DNA from: Porodaedalea pini
Taxonomy: Eukaryota; Basidiomycota; Agaricomycetes; Hymenochaetales; Hymenochaetaceae
Direction of reading: 5' to 3'
Assembly (NCBI GenBank): GCA_002794775.1
Contig: NBAY01000014.1
Coordinates: 434,001-498,000, forward strand
DNA: 64,000 nucleotides
In this document: positions 1 through 11,933 of the stretch, one piece after another
Numbering within the stretch: position 1 is the first letter of the stretch
Layout of the letters: the number at the start of each line of letters is the position of its first letter
Notes under the pieces: model-generated
Told to the model about the DNA's origin: nothing
The model's database searches: none
What the model saw: the letters and a program-made list of their open reading frames with translations, nothing else
Translations under genes and position numbers: made by a program

Positions 1-2664
1 TTGTCAATCGACCCAAATGCCATCAAACTTTTACACATCATTCCTCGCCCACAAATTGCTCGTTTTCATTTCCAATCATTTCTTTCCAATCAGAATCCAT
101 CCTCTATTCCATCTCTGTCGCTTCCCGGCAACCTTGTCATCCCACCTTCCAAACATCTTTCATGGCTCGGTGTTATCTTTTCATACGACCTTTCTCCCAA
201 ACTTCACTTTGAATCACGCGCTGTGGAGATCCCGATGCCGCTGGCCTCGGAATCGGCTCTATTAGGTTCGACTCGACTCAGGACAGTCTTACAAGTATCC
301 CCGACGCATTTCAGGACAGTTTCAGTGTTTGGCAGTATTAACTCGATGCATACAGCTTGGTTCTGCACCGGTGAGCCACCGAAGTCCATTTTGGGTCACA
401 TCTGGTATTGTTCCGAGCCTCCCGAAGCTTAATTACTCATGTTCTCGAGTTACGGCTCCGAGTTCCGGCTATTTGGAGCTGTTTGGCTAGAGCCTCCGGT
501 CTGTCTTTGTGTCCTTTGTACGCCGCTCAGAGGCTCAACCCTCTGTTGGTTATTTAAACACTCATGTAAATGTCTCAAAAAATAGAAGTTTAGTTCCCCT
601 GAGTCAGTCCCAGTCTTTAGTTCTCGTCTCCATCGCCGTTCAGTGTCGTTCCGTCCGTTCCGTCCGTTCCGTCTCGAGTCCCGTTTTCGGCCAAATCTTG
701 CTTTCGCTATATCGCCCTCAGTTCTTATCCGTTTCCCGAGCTCTCTTCAGATTCTTAACCTCGTCGAAAATCGCTTTCGAACACTGTCTTTTCTTGCACG
801 ATTCCGAGCCCGCGTCGTAGAGCTACGAAAATAGCTTTTGGTTCCGGGAGTTCCGTGCGTTCCGCCAGCCGCAACCAGTGCAACTGCTATATCTCCGTCA
901 ATTCTGCATCGCGTCTCGAGGTCTTTTCAGATTCAGAATCGTCTCGACGAATAGTATCGATTCCTGTCTTCACTGGCGAGTTTCCGAGCCCGGGTTGTCA
1001 AGATCGTAGTTGCTCTTTGTTCTCCAACCGCATTTAGGCACGTTTTGCCGGTCGTCCTTTGTACTCACGTCCTCAAGTCGACACCTAGCCCCGAGTATTC
1101 TATTACACTTCCCCACACTTCCTGACACTATCCCCTCCATCAGACACGTTAGAGTGAACCCCCAGTGGCCGAACTCAACCAGGTCCGAGTCTGCCAGTAG
1201 ACCGTACTGTCACCTTTCAGCGCGTACAAAGCGCTCTCCACCTTACACCAACGATCCTTTCTGTTCAACTCTTCTAACGGGGCTCATCTTCAATACGCCC
1301 GGCTTTTATATTTCGGTCTCATCCGTTCCGTGGCCATTTATGGTGCAGTTCTCTTTCCTGAATCCAACTTCATCCCTTCGCTTTTACAATCGGTTCAGAA
1401 CAATTTTCTTCATTCTGTTATCCATGCTAGCATAAGCCCGTCCATAGCAGAATCCGTGCTTTCCATCCCTCCAGTAGATCTTTTCATTCGTTCTCTCTCA
1501 CAACGCTTCTTGCTATCTTATTATTCACATTCTAGCCGAATCCCAAGCGATAATAGCTATCTCTACAATTCACTCCTTCCCCATACTACAATTCCCAAAT
1601 CCCCTCCTTACCCGACTTTTGTCCCTGTTCATTCTAAGCTCATCCTTATCCCTATTCCACCTCCCGACCAGCGCCAGAGAGCGATCCGTTCTTTCAATTC
1701 CTTCTATTTACATCCCCCCCCTTATCAATACTTCATTTTCACAGATGGTTCCATCATCATGGACGACACTGGATCCACCAACGGTGGCCATGGATACGTT
1801 ATTATGCACGATCACATCGAGCTCGCTGTCTTTAGTTCAGCAGCGCACTCTCACTCGAACATACTGTTCGAGGAGCAGGAAGCGCTCATCGCAGCCTTAC
1901 GCCGGATATCTTCTCTCCTCTCCAAATGTCCCACCCCGGTACACATACATATTGTTACTGACTCACTCAATTGCACCAACCTCATCTTCACCAATGACTC
2001 GCGACACGCAGACTTCATCATACTCTTCCGTCGACTTTGCGGAATTTTCCTCGCATTACATCACCCCGCATCACATATCGCAGTCCAATGGCTCCCCTCC
2101 CATAGAGGAGTCCTGGGCAACTCGAAAGCCGACAAGCTGGCCAAAGATGCCGCTTCTAATCAAGTTCGCGAGTCCATACCGGAATCACTACCTAATCTCA
2201 ATGCACGACTCCAGCTCGACCTTCTTCGAGATTGGAAAAGTCGCATCGTTAATCTACGCGGTCATCGATCGGTAGTCGAGCCATCATCTTTTATCCTCTC
2301 CCCTACCCGATCGTTTCGCGCATTCCTCAAACTGGACCCCGAGAAGAGAATATCCCGCCTAGTTCACGGACGAGCCATAAGTATACTACTTAACGCTCTC
2401 GATCTGCATAACCGTAACCTCGAACCACGTTGCCCGGACCCCCTCTGCGTCAAGCATGATGTCCATCACATCCTTAATGTTTGTCCTTTTTTTGCCCATA
2501 TTCGCCACGGCCTTTTTCGTCAGCGTATCTTACCCCTTACCTTTTCGGATTGGTTCCGTCCCAACAACTTTCTTTTACTACTCAAATTTGCCTATTTTTC
2601 TTTTCGTCGCCCCCCGGACGCCATGCCACTTTTCTCTGAACTCCCTCTTACATATCACTTTTAG
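1..2664 (+). mobile_element. LINE-type (non-LTR) retrotransposon, 3' part, interrupted
   Basis: Bases 1-221 read as the end of a reverse transcriptase, including the typical 'SWLGVIFSYDLSPKLHF' segment. The frame resumes at 1220 with 'AYKALSTLHQRS' and 'LIRSVAIYGA', the thumb-like region of LINE ORF2. It runs open to TAG at 2662-2664. An RNase H domain follows, with 'FTDGS' near 1739, 'EEQEAL' near 1870, 'VTDS' near 1954 and 'NSKADKLAKDA' near 2120, so the D-E-D-D set is present. The tail has a Cys/His cluster around 2430-2490, as in many LINE ORF2 C-termini. The 5' part lies outside the window. The 998-bp interruption at 222-1219 is described separately. No clear poly(A) tail was found before the next gene. 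Confidence 0.85.
222..1219. repeat. Probable solo LTR inserted in the LINE
   Basis: This 998-bp block begins TG and ends CA. It is flanked by the 4-bp direct repeat GCGC (218-221 and 1220-1223). Removing the block and one GCGC copy restores the reverse-transcriptase frame exactly. The block has no long ORF and carries a TATTTAAA-type sequence near 552. These are the marks of a solo LTR left after LTR-LTR recombination. The terminal inverted similarity is only two bases and orientation was not established, so another kind of insertion is possible. Confidence 0.65.
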
Positions 2665-2899
2665 CTCTACACCGAATCGTCTCTCTTATAGTACCCTTCT
2701 AGCCACCCCATCTTCGAGCGCTTCGTCCGTCGTCTTGTCAGTTCCAGTTTCGTTCCTTAGCGGTTGGATATCTGTTGCGTAGTAGATAGCAGATGCATTA
2801 TAAACTACCGACCACGTGATTGATAGCTGCCACGCTCTCGCAAGTTCGCCTTCGCTACAACGACGAACATATCCTTCTTCTTGTAGCACAGTAGAGACC

Positions 2900-4541
2900 A
2901 TGCAGCAGCTCGTCATTGTCGATAGCTTGCTTCCCTCCGATTCTTGCTTCTCGCAGGGGTACATGGGAACATTCGCAAGCCAGAGTATATATCTACCCTC
3001 TGTCGAGTGCGCGTTGGCGAGCGCGGCAGCGCTGGATCTCGACGTCGAGAATTTCATTAGTATTCCGGAAGACATGGAGTCGCTCATTTGGATTGGTGAA
3101 GTGGCTTTGGAGGAAGAGTTACTCTCTGAGCTCAAGCCGGCGGACCCCTGGGGATACATGGATGCAGCACTCGACAGTGGCATTCCCATCAACGAGGGCC
3201 AACAGGTCTTGGCAGACTTTCGTGCTCCAGTACTGTACCGCACACCAACTGCTTCGCTGATTGCACTTCGAGGTCGTACCTCAGAGCATTTCGCACTCGA
3301 CACCATTCTTGCGCCGTTCCACAAGGCATATGCCATAACCTACCCGCCCGCACCTCTCGTACCCGTGCCCGCAGACGACGTCACCCGCGTGGACATGATT
3401 CTCAAAGGGCTGAAGCATAGCGACTCTGTCGCGCAACTTATCGATAGCCTATCCATCCCGCAGATGCACAAGGACATCACCTGGCTCACGGGAGAGGCAC
3501 CAAACAGTCCGCTTGAGAGCCGTCACTCGTTCCATCCGGACGCACGTAAAGCCGCACATTGGATTCGCGAGCAAGTGGAAAGCACTGGTGCATCTTGCGA
3601 GCTGCGTCCTTTCCTCACGGGCTTCACGCCGAACGTCATTTGGTATGTGCTTTCTTACTCTATATCGACGCTACTTAACTTTTGAGTTTAGCCGCTACAA
3701 CGGTACAGAGGATACAGAGGCCCTCGTACTCTTAAGTGCCCACTACGACTCTCGTGGCTCGTTTGGTAATACGCGTGCTCCGGGTGGTGACGATGATGGG
3801 TCAGGAACGACGTCCATCCTGTCCATCGCTCGGACGATCGGCAGGACTGGTATTTCTTTCAAGTCGAATGTTGAGTTGTGCCTATTTGCTGGAGAAGAGC
3901 AAGGTCTGCTCGGCTCGAAGGCTTATGCCCGTCAGTTTTTTGCCCACTCTTCCTTTCGCATCCCATGTTGACTCGACCTAGGCGAGCTGAGGGAAGCGAA
4001 TGCGAACATCACGCTCATGATCCAGGCTGACATGCTGGCATACCGCAAGCCCGGTGAAGCGCCGCAGCTTGGTCTTCCTGACTTGTGCGCATTGTTCTGC
4101 TCCTAAATTTACTCTGCTTTACTCTGCACTAGGATAGGCACTCCGGAAGTCACGCAGCTCGTTGCCAACATATCTTCTCTGTACAGTCCGGAACTCGAAG
4201 TTGGATTCACACCCGCATGCTGTAGCGACCATCAGGTACGACTACTTAATCTTTTTAGAGATACAGTATAATCTAATTCTTCAATAGTCTTTCCATGAGC
4301 AAGGCTTTGCGGCGACGCAGGTATTTGAGCGTGCAGGGCCGATTGCGGATCCTATGTATCATAATTCTGGCGATGTTAGCGACCGCAAGGGATACGACTT
4401 CCGGCAGCTGAAGAGCATAGTCAAAGTACAAGTACGCGTGCTTTCATATGTCTTCGAGCGACTTGATGTTTGACTTTCGCTGTGCAGTTCGCTACGCTCC
4501 TCCATGCCGCCGGCTTTACTGAGCTTAATCAAAGTCTTTAA
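2900..4541 (+). CDS. M28-family zinc aminopeptidase
   Basis: Six exons: 2900-3642, 3692-3930, 3982-4084, 4133-4235, 4288-4431, 4488-4541, joined by five GT-AG introns of 48-56 nt, giving about 461 residues. The catalytic half has the co-catalytic zinc ligands of M28 peptidases: His in 'SAHYDS', Asp in 'GGDDDGSG', Glu-Glu in 'AGEEQGLLGS', Asp in 'IQADMLAY' and His in 'CSDHQSFHEQGF'. The enzyme should remove N-terminal residues from peptides. The start is the first ATG after a TATA-like 'cattataaac' near 2793. Unlike secreted fungal leucine aminopeptidases it shows no convincing signal peptide, so it is either intracellular or lacks an unrecognised upstream exon. It lies directly after the LINE remnant. 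Confidence 0.88.
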
Positions 4542-5341
4542 GGCCTCACTTGGCTCCGTCTGGACGATAAAGCAATAAATGCAGTCGTATAAGCTATGTA
4601 GTATATTGCTTATAACTAGATATTGATGCTCAATGAAGTTCTACGACGACCAGACAATCCTCGTCCGTTGTCTTTGACGCTTCAACCTTAGGACATGAAT
4701 TAATTACCTTTACTGCGACACTATCTCGTTGCGATCGCAGCATGATACTATTTCACCATTCGCCTAGACTTATGGAAGATGTGGGCGAAGCAAATCATGA
4801 GAATTTGGTGCCTCACTGCCAGGCGGGCCACGTCTCGTGCACGTCTTCTGCGAGTAACGACTAATCGCGAACTTCACTTATCCTTCTTTCTCGAACAATG
4901 CTGCTAGAGTCATCACATGCTTCCAGTTTCAAACTCAATGCTTATGACCAAAGGGAAGGCAGAACCTCCGGAGAATGAGAGGTCAAGACATCTTGATTAC
5001 TCAGGGAAACTCGTAGTCCTTGGTAGCATGTCATTAGGTTTGCTAAATGACTCTGTATTCATAAGCGCAAGATGTGCAGTCTGTAAGGTGAGTGTGTCAG
5101 CATAGTTCAAATTTAGGCTCGGATGTGCCTTCCCGACCTGCATTTTCACACATCTCGCTTCCCGTGCATACTGCTCTGCCAACATCTGAGGTGTCATCGG
5201 ACTGCGCGGGCTAGTCGGTCCCGCTGTAACGCGACTACAAAGGATCAGAATTTTAGGGCGAGTTCTTGCACTATGAATACAGCTCAACTTCATCCTCCGC
5301 TCATCTCATAATCGAACCGAGTACTCGTTCGACCTGCAGAG
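4542..5341. other. Intergenic region between aminopeptidase and reductase genes
   Basis: About 800 bp with no supported gene. The short ORFs here overlap on opposite strands and show no family motif. It should hold the aminopeptidase 3' UTR and the promoter of the aldo-keto reductase gene. Confidence 0.5.
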
Positions 5342-6675
5342 ATGTCGCAGCTCTGGAAAGACCCTCCTTCCCCTCCGACTCCACTTGGTCGCTACCGTGT
5401 CCTCTCCCCACTTGCGGGCGTTCGCGTGTCGCCGCTTCAGCTCGGCGCAGGGAACATTGGTGACCAGTGGCAAAAGATCGGCATGGGTGCGATGGATAAG
5501 GAATCGTCCTTCAAGCTCCTTGACGCATTCTACAATGCCGGTGGCAACTTCATTGACACCGCTAATTCTTAGTGAGCTATGTTTAGAGCCTTTATATTCT
5601 GGTTTTATCCGACAAAGGCTTCAGTCAAGATGAGACTTCAGAGATGTTCATTGGCGAGTGGGCAGAGAGACGTGGCATTCGGGACCAGCTTGTAATTGCG
5701 ACGAAGGTTAGTGATTTGCCTTGATATTCGTTCGCAAAGTTCTAACTCGGGAATTCGTCGATAGTACACGACGAACTATAAGCGGGCGGCGACCGACATT
5801 GCCATCAAGGCCAACTACACGGGCAATAACGCCAAGTCGTTGAAGATCAGCGTGGAGGACAGCCTAAAGAAATTACGCACCTCCTACATCGACATCCTGT
5901 ACGTGCACTGGTGGGACTTCGTCACGTCCATCGAAGAAGTCATGGATCACCTGCACCACCTTGTTGCCGCGGGAAAGGTTCTCTACCTGGGCATATCTGA
6001 CACCCCAGCGTGGATCGTCTCGTACGCGAACCAGTATGCAAAGGCCAACGGGAAGACGCCGTTTGTGATTTACCAGGGCGCATGGAACGTGATGGAGCGC
6101 AGCTTTGAGCGCGATATCATTCCGATGGCGCGCACTTGTGGACTTGCACTCGCGCCGTGGAACGTCCTCGCCGAGGGTAGATTGCGCACCGACGCTGAGG
6201 AAGAGCGGCGTGCAACCTCTGGCGAGAAGGGCCGCACGCTGTTACAGACGGAGTGGAGGCGCAACGAGAACGAGAAGAAGATGAGTGCCGCACTCGAGAA
6301 AGTCGCGAAGGAGGTCGGTACGGAGCACATCACTGCCGTCGCCATTGCGTACGTGATGCAGAAGACACCATACGTATTCCCGATTATCGGAGGACGCAAA
6401 ATCGAGCATCTCATGGCGAACATCGAGGCGCTCAAGATTTCACTATCGGATGAGCAAATCCAGTATCTCGAGAGCATACTTCCATTTGATCCCGGTTTCC
6501 CCAACAAGATCATCGTAAGCCATTTGTCCTTATTTATTGCTGATATCAGTGCCCTGTTAACATATTATCATAGGGAGATGGGACGCTCAGTAGACCCGTT
6601 TCGTTGCTAGACCGTGCCGCGCAATGGGACCGTTGGCCTCTCAAGCAACCAATTAGGGCCGCACCTAATGTCTGA
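5342..6675 (+). CDS. Aldo-keto reductase (aryl-alcohol dehydrogenase / norsolorinic-acid reductase type)
   Basis: Four exons: 5342-5571, 5625-5706, 5765-6514, 6574-6675, giving about 387 residues, the usual length of this fungal AKR subfamily. The N-terminus '[20 protein letters not shown]' is characteristic. The catalytic tetrad is visible: Asp in 'NFIDTANS', Tyr in the following '[13 protein letters not shown]' across intron 1, Lys in 'VIATKYTTNYK', His in 'ILYVHWWD'. The nucleotide-binding region near '[12 protein letters not shown]' is intact. It should be a cytosolic NADPH-dependent reductase of aryl aldehydes or polyketide-like carbonyls. The substrate cannot be read from sequence. No defect was seen. 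Confidence 0.93.
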
Positions 6676-7379
6676 AAGTAATTGGGGATGAAGAAATGTA
6701 TTGAAAGTGATTCAATTTTTGCAAAGGATGATTGTCACATGTTTCGGTGTGAATGTAAGCAGCCATCGGCTAGCTTCATGAGACGACGCTCAGATATGTA
6801 TGACAAAATGAATGACAGCCGAGAAATGTACAATCCTAGAAGTTCCCGTGTCATGAATGCCAAATGACAGCCAGATACAGCACTAGTACTGTGGTTTTCA
6901 CTGCACACAACATCACAATAAATCCAGCTCCTTATCCCTATACATTGATGAAGGGGTAATCGACATTTCCTGCAAGTTTCTGGATGCCAAACTTTGACAG
7001 TGGCATGGTTCTGTCGTTGTTACATCAATATTGTGATCAATAGTTACGTATTGATATTGTTACAATCGGCCGAATCACTCGGAAATTCTCGCTGATTCTA
7101 GTGGTTCTGCCGTTTCCGGTGGGAGGGGGTTTGCTGATGCATTTGATAGCCGTGTAGCAATCACTAGAGCACGCCTGAGTTCGTCGTGGATTGCTGGACT
7201 ACATCGTTGGGCGAGGCCCCGGCACAACACCAGCTGGGCTGACAAGTCGTCCCAAGCCGTATTTGGCGAAGACGTGGCTGCGAATGGAGGAAGAGTCGAA
7301 TATTCTATTATTATTCACGCGCACGTTGTCGTCGAATTGGGTCGTCGATTATATGGTCTCGGACCTTGTCGCCGACCTC
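6676..7379. other. Gene-poor stretch after the reductase
   Basis: About 700 bp with no recognised gene. On the minus strand an open frame about 65 codons long runs from about 7260 to 7065, lies just downstream of the small split gene that ends at 7380, and has no recognisable domain. It might be a further exon of that gene. Confidence 0.35.
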
Positions 7380-7451
7380 TCAGCGGCGCACACTTCGCTG
7401 ATCCGTTGAATACCGGATTCTTCCCTTTTTGTAGATATCCGTCAACTCGTA

Positions 7452-8072
7452 AGGTAGACGAAAGTTAAACTCGACTAGCTGTGACACACGTGATTCTAAC
7501 CTCACTTGCCGGATCCGGCTGATCACATTGACAAGCATACTCCCTCAACACAGTGGATCAAATGCATATTTTGTCTCCACAGAAGTCTAGAGGATGTCCA
7601 TAGCTACAACTCTGTGGTCTTAGATTTTTTAATTATCAAATACTGGGGGACTAGTAAGGCAAAAAAGTTTATTTTTCCCAAACACCCCAGGATTGTGTAC
7701 ATATCATTTCCATGCTTTTGAGAAAAATTTGAACTTTTTAAATCTCACTTTTGGCTGCACTGATCATTCTAAATATGGAAAATTATTATGTCATCATTTA
7801 GCCAATTGTGTTAGTCATAAACCACATATAGTAAGTTTATCTTGGAGGTCTTCAGAGCCTCTAACTGTGTTGTGATCACATTTAAAATACTGTAGAAGGG
7901 CACAGAAAGTATCCCTGCTTCCTTGTTGAAAAATAATCCAAGGTCCCATGAACTGACTTTTCCTCCTGGCCAAATTTTGGCCATCGATCATTCCAAATGG
8001 GGAAAGGCTCAAGGTTCAAAGTCCGTGACAGTGATGTGACAATGGCTTGTCGAGTTTAACTTTCGTCTACCT
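7452..8072. mobile_element. Tc1/mariner-type MITE, copy 1
   Basis: A 621-bp non-coding element with perfect 24-bp terminal inverted repeats beginning AGGTAGACGAAAGTTAAACT. It is flanked by a TA duplication (7450-7451 and 8073-8074). Excision with one TA restores a minus-strand reading frame ('VKEFN' plus 'YELTDIYKK'). A related copy lies inverted at 42126-42851. It has no transposase and must have been moved in trans. Confidence 0.88.
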
Positions 8073-8367
8073 TAGTTGAACTCCTTCACATTGTTGATGA
8101 TCAAGAGAAAGTCATCCTTTAACCAGTCTATTAGGTTAGATTGTATAGAAAGGAAAGACATAATAATACCACATCAGGAAAAACCTCCCTGGTGGAAAAT
8201 AGCAGAATTGCCAGAATCAGCCAGTGATTCCAGCTGATTCCATACTAGGCAGATTCTATATAGTCTTGGACCAGTCCTTGAACCAGTACATTTTGATTTT
8301 GGTTTTGTACAACATTTACAAAATTTTATTTCAAAACAAAAATACTACATAAAAACAATTTATGTTA

Positions 8368-9450
8368 CTGCCCTTTGCAGAAGTATTGTCACACGTGATT
8401 TCACTGATTTTTGTGCCATGAGAGCCTCAAAACACAAACATTTTCATATCTCAACCAAAAGTTGACATTTTTGCATCATCTAAGTTGCTAAATTCATTTT
8501 TTTATCTCATCTTTCATATTTCAACAAGAGTGATAAGAAATAGTCAAAATGTGAGTCCAAAACAGTGAAAATGCTGTTTTTAACCCATTCCATTTCCCTT
8601 GTTCATTTTTTCCTGCACTCAGATTTCACTGTACAGTGCTTCAGACCAGCCCAGAATTCTAGTATTAGTTTATTATGAATTTACAGACTGATTTTGAGAT
8701 GTATTGTGAGGTAGATGTGCTGAATTGGTGCATGCCTAAAACACACAAATCCCCTCTGTTTCTGCAAGCCCCCCAGCCCCCAGGAAAAATTCCTCTCAGC
8801 TAATTTCATGCATGTAAATTCATTCAAAGTGTATTGGAAGAGATTTGAGTAGCATCCATGGATACAGGCTTGCTTCATGAATCAGGGATATGTTCACAAG
8901 AATAGTGCATACAGTCAGAATCTGGTACTCAATTCAGCTCACTGGTTGATGCTAGAGCCCTGGATGCTGCTCAAATCTCTTCCAATACACTCTGAATGAA
9001 TTTAATGCATGAAATTAGCTGAGAGGAATTTTTCCTGGGGGCTGGGGGGCTTGCAGAAACAGAGGGGATTTGTGTGTTTTAGGCATGCACCAATTCAGCA
9101 CATCTACCTCACAATACATCTCAAAATCAGTCTGTAAATTCATAATAAACTAATACTAGAATTCTGGGCTGGTCTGAAGCACTGTACAGTGAAATCTGAG
9201 TGCAGGAAAAAATGAACAAGGGAAATGGAATGGGTTAAAAACAGCATTTTCACTGTTTTGGACTCACATTTTGACTATTTCTTATCACTCTTGTTGAAAT
9301 ATGAAAGATGAGATAAAAAAATGAATTTAGCAACTTAGATGATGCAAAAATGTCAACTTTTGGTTGAGATATGAAAATGTTTGTGTTTTGAGGCTCTCAT
9401 GGCACAAAAATCAGTGAAATCACGTGTGACAATACTTTTGAAAAGGGCAG
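8368..9450. mobile_element. Hairpin (foldback) element flanked by TA
   Basis: Two near-identical inverted arms of about 490 bp (8368-8862 and 8960-9450) surround a spacer of about 97 bp. The ends are CTGCCCTTT...AAAGGGCAG, flanked by TA at 8366-8367 and 9451-9452. The arms have no meaningful reading frame. The structure fits a long-TIR MITE mobilised by a TA-targeting transposase. A transcript through it would fold into a long double-stranded hairpin. Confidence 0.88.
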
Positions 9451-9452
9451 TA

Positions 9453-11560
9453 AGTCCATCCATGCCCAATTTTAAGTGGAGGCAATGAAAGAAAAAATAT
9501 ATATATAGGATTTATGTTTTGAGCCCAGAATGAGTTGCCACTGATCCTTGCACCACAAGTTTCCCACACTCAGTTCATTGTGATTTGAGCTCCCCTTGAC
9601 ATTTTCAAGGTGAATAAATTCTAATTCATAGTAAATCTCATTCATAAGTTTAAAATTAGGAATTGCAGATTCCAGGTGGCCTTTTTTTGTGTTTTGTATG
9701 CTTCAGTCAGGGACTTTTGGATTCAAGTTGATGGAAACTTGACATGTTGAAGGTCATGTGACCAAGTCAGATCACCCTCAGACTAGTCAATGAAGCCTGT
9801 TGAATTTTTATACAAGTAAATACTCAACCAATTTTCTTGAAACTTTGTACACACTATTTTCTTACAGCTACAGATTTCCTGTGTTTTTTTGTTTGAAATT
9901 TTGAGTTGTTTGTTTGGTAAATATTGTGGCAAACAAATTTCAAACTAGTGCAGATCATTACTTTCTCAGGAGTGTTTGACTTATAACTTCACATATTCTG
10001 CAGCAAAGCATATAATTTTTTTTCTGACAATGTTTTATGCTAATTAGAGTCTATTGGGATAGTTTTCTGAGATAAAAAAGCTTTTGTTGCTGTGTTATAG
10101 GTAGGGTGATGCAAGGACTGGTGTAGCACTTGATTCGCGCTTAGGCGTCAGCCGCCCCAGCATACCACCCGCTTTATTTATTATTATATACAGATACAGA
10201 CCACATAAACACAGTCAAGCACTTTGTTTCATCACTTTCTATCTTATACTTCACATTTCATGTGCTTAGATGGTCACACTCGCCCATTTGAGCGTCAGTA
10301 TACCTTTGAATCTTTCATATTATCCCTTAGTGACTTCAGAAATATGTTCAAATACCTTCACACACCCATTCAAACGCTCATACCACTTCCTATTCACACT
10401 CGAACACTTCATTTCCTTTATATTCATCCCATATCCCACTATATACATGCTCGAGGACTCTATCCACTTCATATTCACTCGTTCAAACATTTGTAGCACA
10501 GCCAGGTCATGTGATTCGGCTCAGGGAACACATTGGGTTCGAGCATGGGTCGCTTGAATGGTCCTTGGGCCATCAACATTTAATGTATCATGCTCGAATG
10601 ACTGGATTCTGTTATTCACCATGTTCTCCATGTGGCTTGAGCATTATTTATCATCATCTATCACTTCCAGAATGTGCATTCATCGCCATCACACCCTAGG
10701 AATGTTTGAGGACATTCGAATGGAGTTGTTGGAAGCACACATGATAAGTTTCTCAGGTTTCATTGGTCTTTTCGTTGATGTTGAATCATTATTCCTCTTC
10801 AAGTTTGTGATTTATCATGTTCTCGAGTCACTCCACTCCTAACATATGACTATTCTGACTCAAACACGCACTGCACACACTCCTCTACCTCTGTATGTAT
10901 GCTCAACTTTGGTACCGAGCTCGTTTCACCTACAGTATAAATAGTGCACACCTTTGTACTCATTCTGCAGAGGGAATACATCCCCCAGTTCACTCCACAG
11001 TACACATTTCGAGTCCCATAAGTTGTCTGCACCTTCAGATCATCTCTACTCAGCTCTATCAAACCTCCTCAACTGCTTGAACAGTGCATTCAATTCAGCA
11101 CATACGCTCAAAGTCAATATTCTAAGCCTTCGAGCCCCAGGCACACCCAACAGGGTACCATAACTGCATATCCCCATCACCCTACACATTTGTTATCTAC
11201 TAAGGAGCTGCTCAAGCATGTTGGAACATGTATAAGGGTATTTGAGCATATTTTCGAGCCTGTTTGAACACTCGACGAGTGTCATCTGGAGATGTAAACC
11301 ACTCAAAGAAGATTGACACAGCCCCGCACCTACCTCAACTTCAGATTTCAACCATTCAAGTCACAGGGTCTGCATTGGGAGCTTGATTCTAACAAATCCA
11401 AGACCAGTAGAGCCACCGTTTTGAATGTTCGATCACTCTGTTTCTATTTGGTTGTCCTTCCTCGACTATCAAGTCACCGCAGTCTCCCTTGGGAAGAATA
11501 TAGATTTGCCCTTGAGTCAACCGTTCAGTCCACAAAAGAGTCTGCATTGCAATACCGGTG
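9453..11560. other. AT-rich, repeat-derived non-coding region
   Basis: No gene was supported. The stretch from about 10230 to 11160 is unusually rich in short motifs related to 'cgagc' and 'ttcaaac' and in pyrimidine-rich runs, and its ORFs are short and lack any family signature. Near-copies of 'ccttgcaccac' occur near 9548, 10110 (inverted) and 11983 (inverted), possibly old insertion borders. It is probably an eroded retroelement. Confidence 0.4.
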
Positions 11561-11933
11561 TGTTAGGACTCGAACTATTCCTTTACTTTTATTTTCCCTT
11601 TATCTTTTCTTTTCTTTTAATCACTCCTTTTCACTATATTTAATCATCTTTTCAATCATTTCCCACACTCCCTTCACATGACCTTCATTTGTCCCATTCC
11701 ACTCATTTATGTAATGTTAGGTAATATAGTCCCATGGTCATCACTATAAGAGGTCTCAGGAATCGCATAAACTCCTTGTTCTGCTTTTCCTCTTACCTCT
11801 GCAATGACCTAGGTGAGACTCGTCCCCCTTGTATTAGTTTAGACTTGTATTAATCCTCTTACCTCCATGATGACCTAGCCTGAGTAAAGTGTGTCCCAAG
11901 TCCCTGCTCGAGTATAGCACATCCCAGATAACA
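11561..11933 (+). repeat. Possible LTR remnant (TGTTA...TAACA)
   Basis: A 373-bp segment begins TGTTAGGACT and ends CCCAGATAACA, so the outer five bases form a perfect inverted repeat as in many LTRs. It contains a TATA-like 'cactataaga' near 11741. No matching target duplication flanks it and no partner LTR or polypurine tract was found. The call therefore rests on the termini alone. Confidence 0.35.

Noticed and set aside
8681..8878. Minus-strand ORF inside the hairpin element
   Set aside because: Lies in the inverted arm and has no family match; chance ORF.
10224..11681. Overlapping ORFs of 60-120 codons
   Set aside because: Low-complexity His/Ser/Phe-rich translations in an AT- and pyrimidine-rich repeat region, with no domain and no splice-consistent extension.
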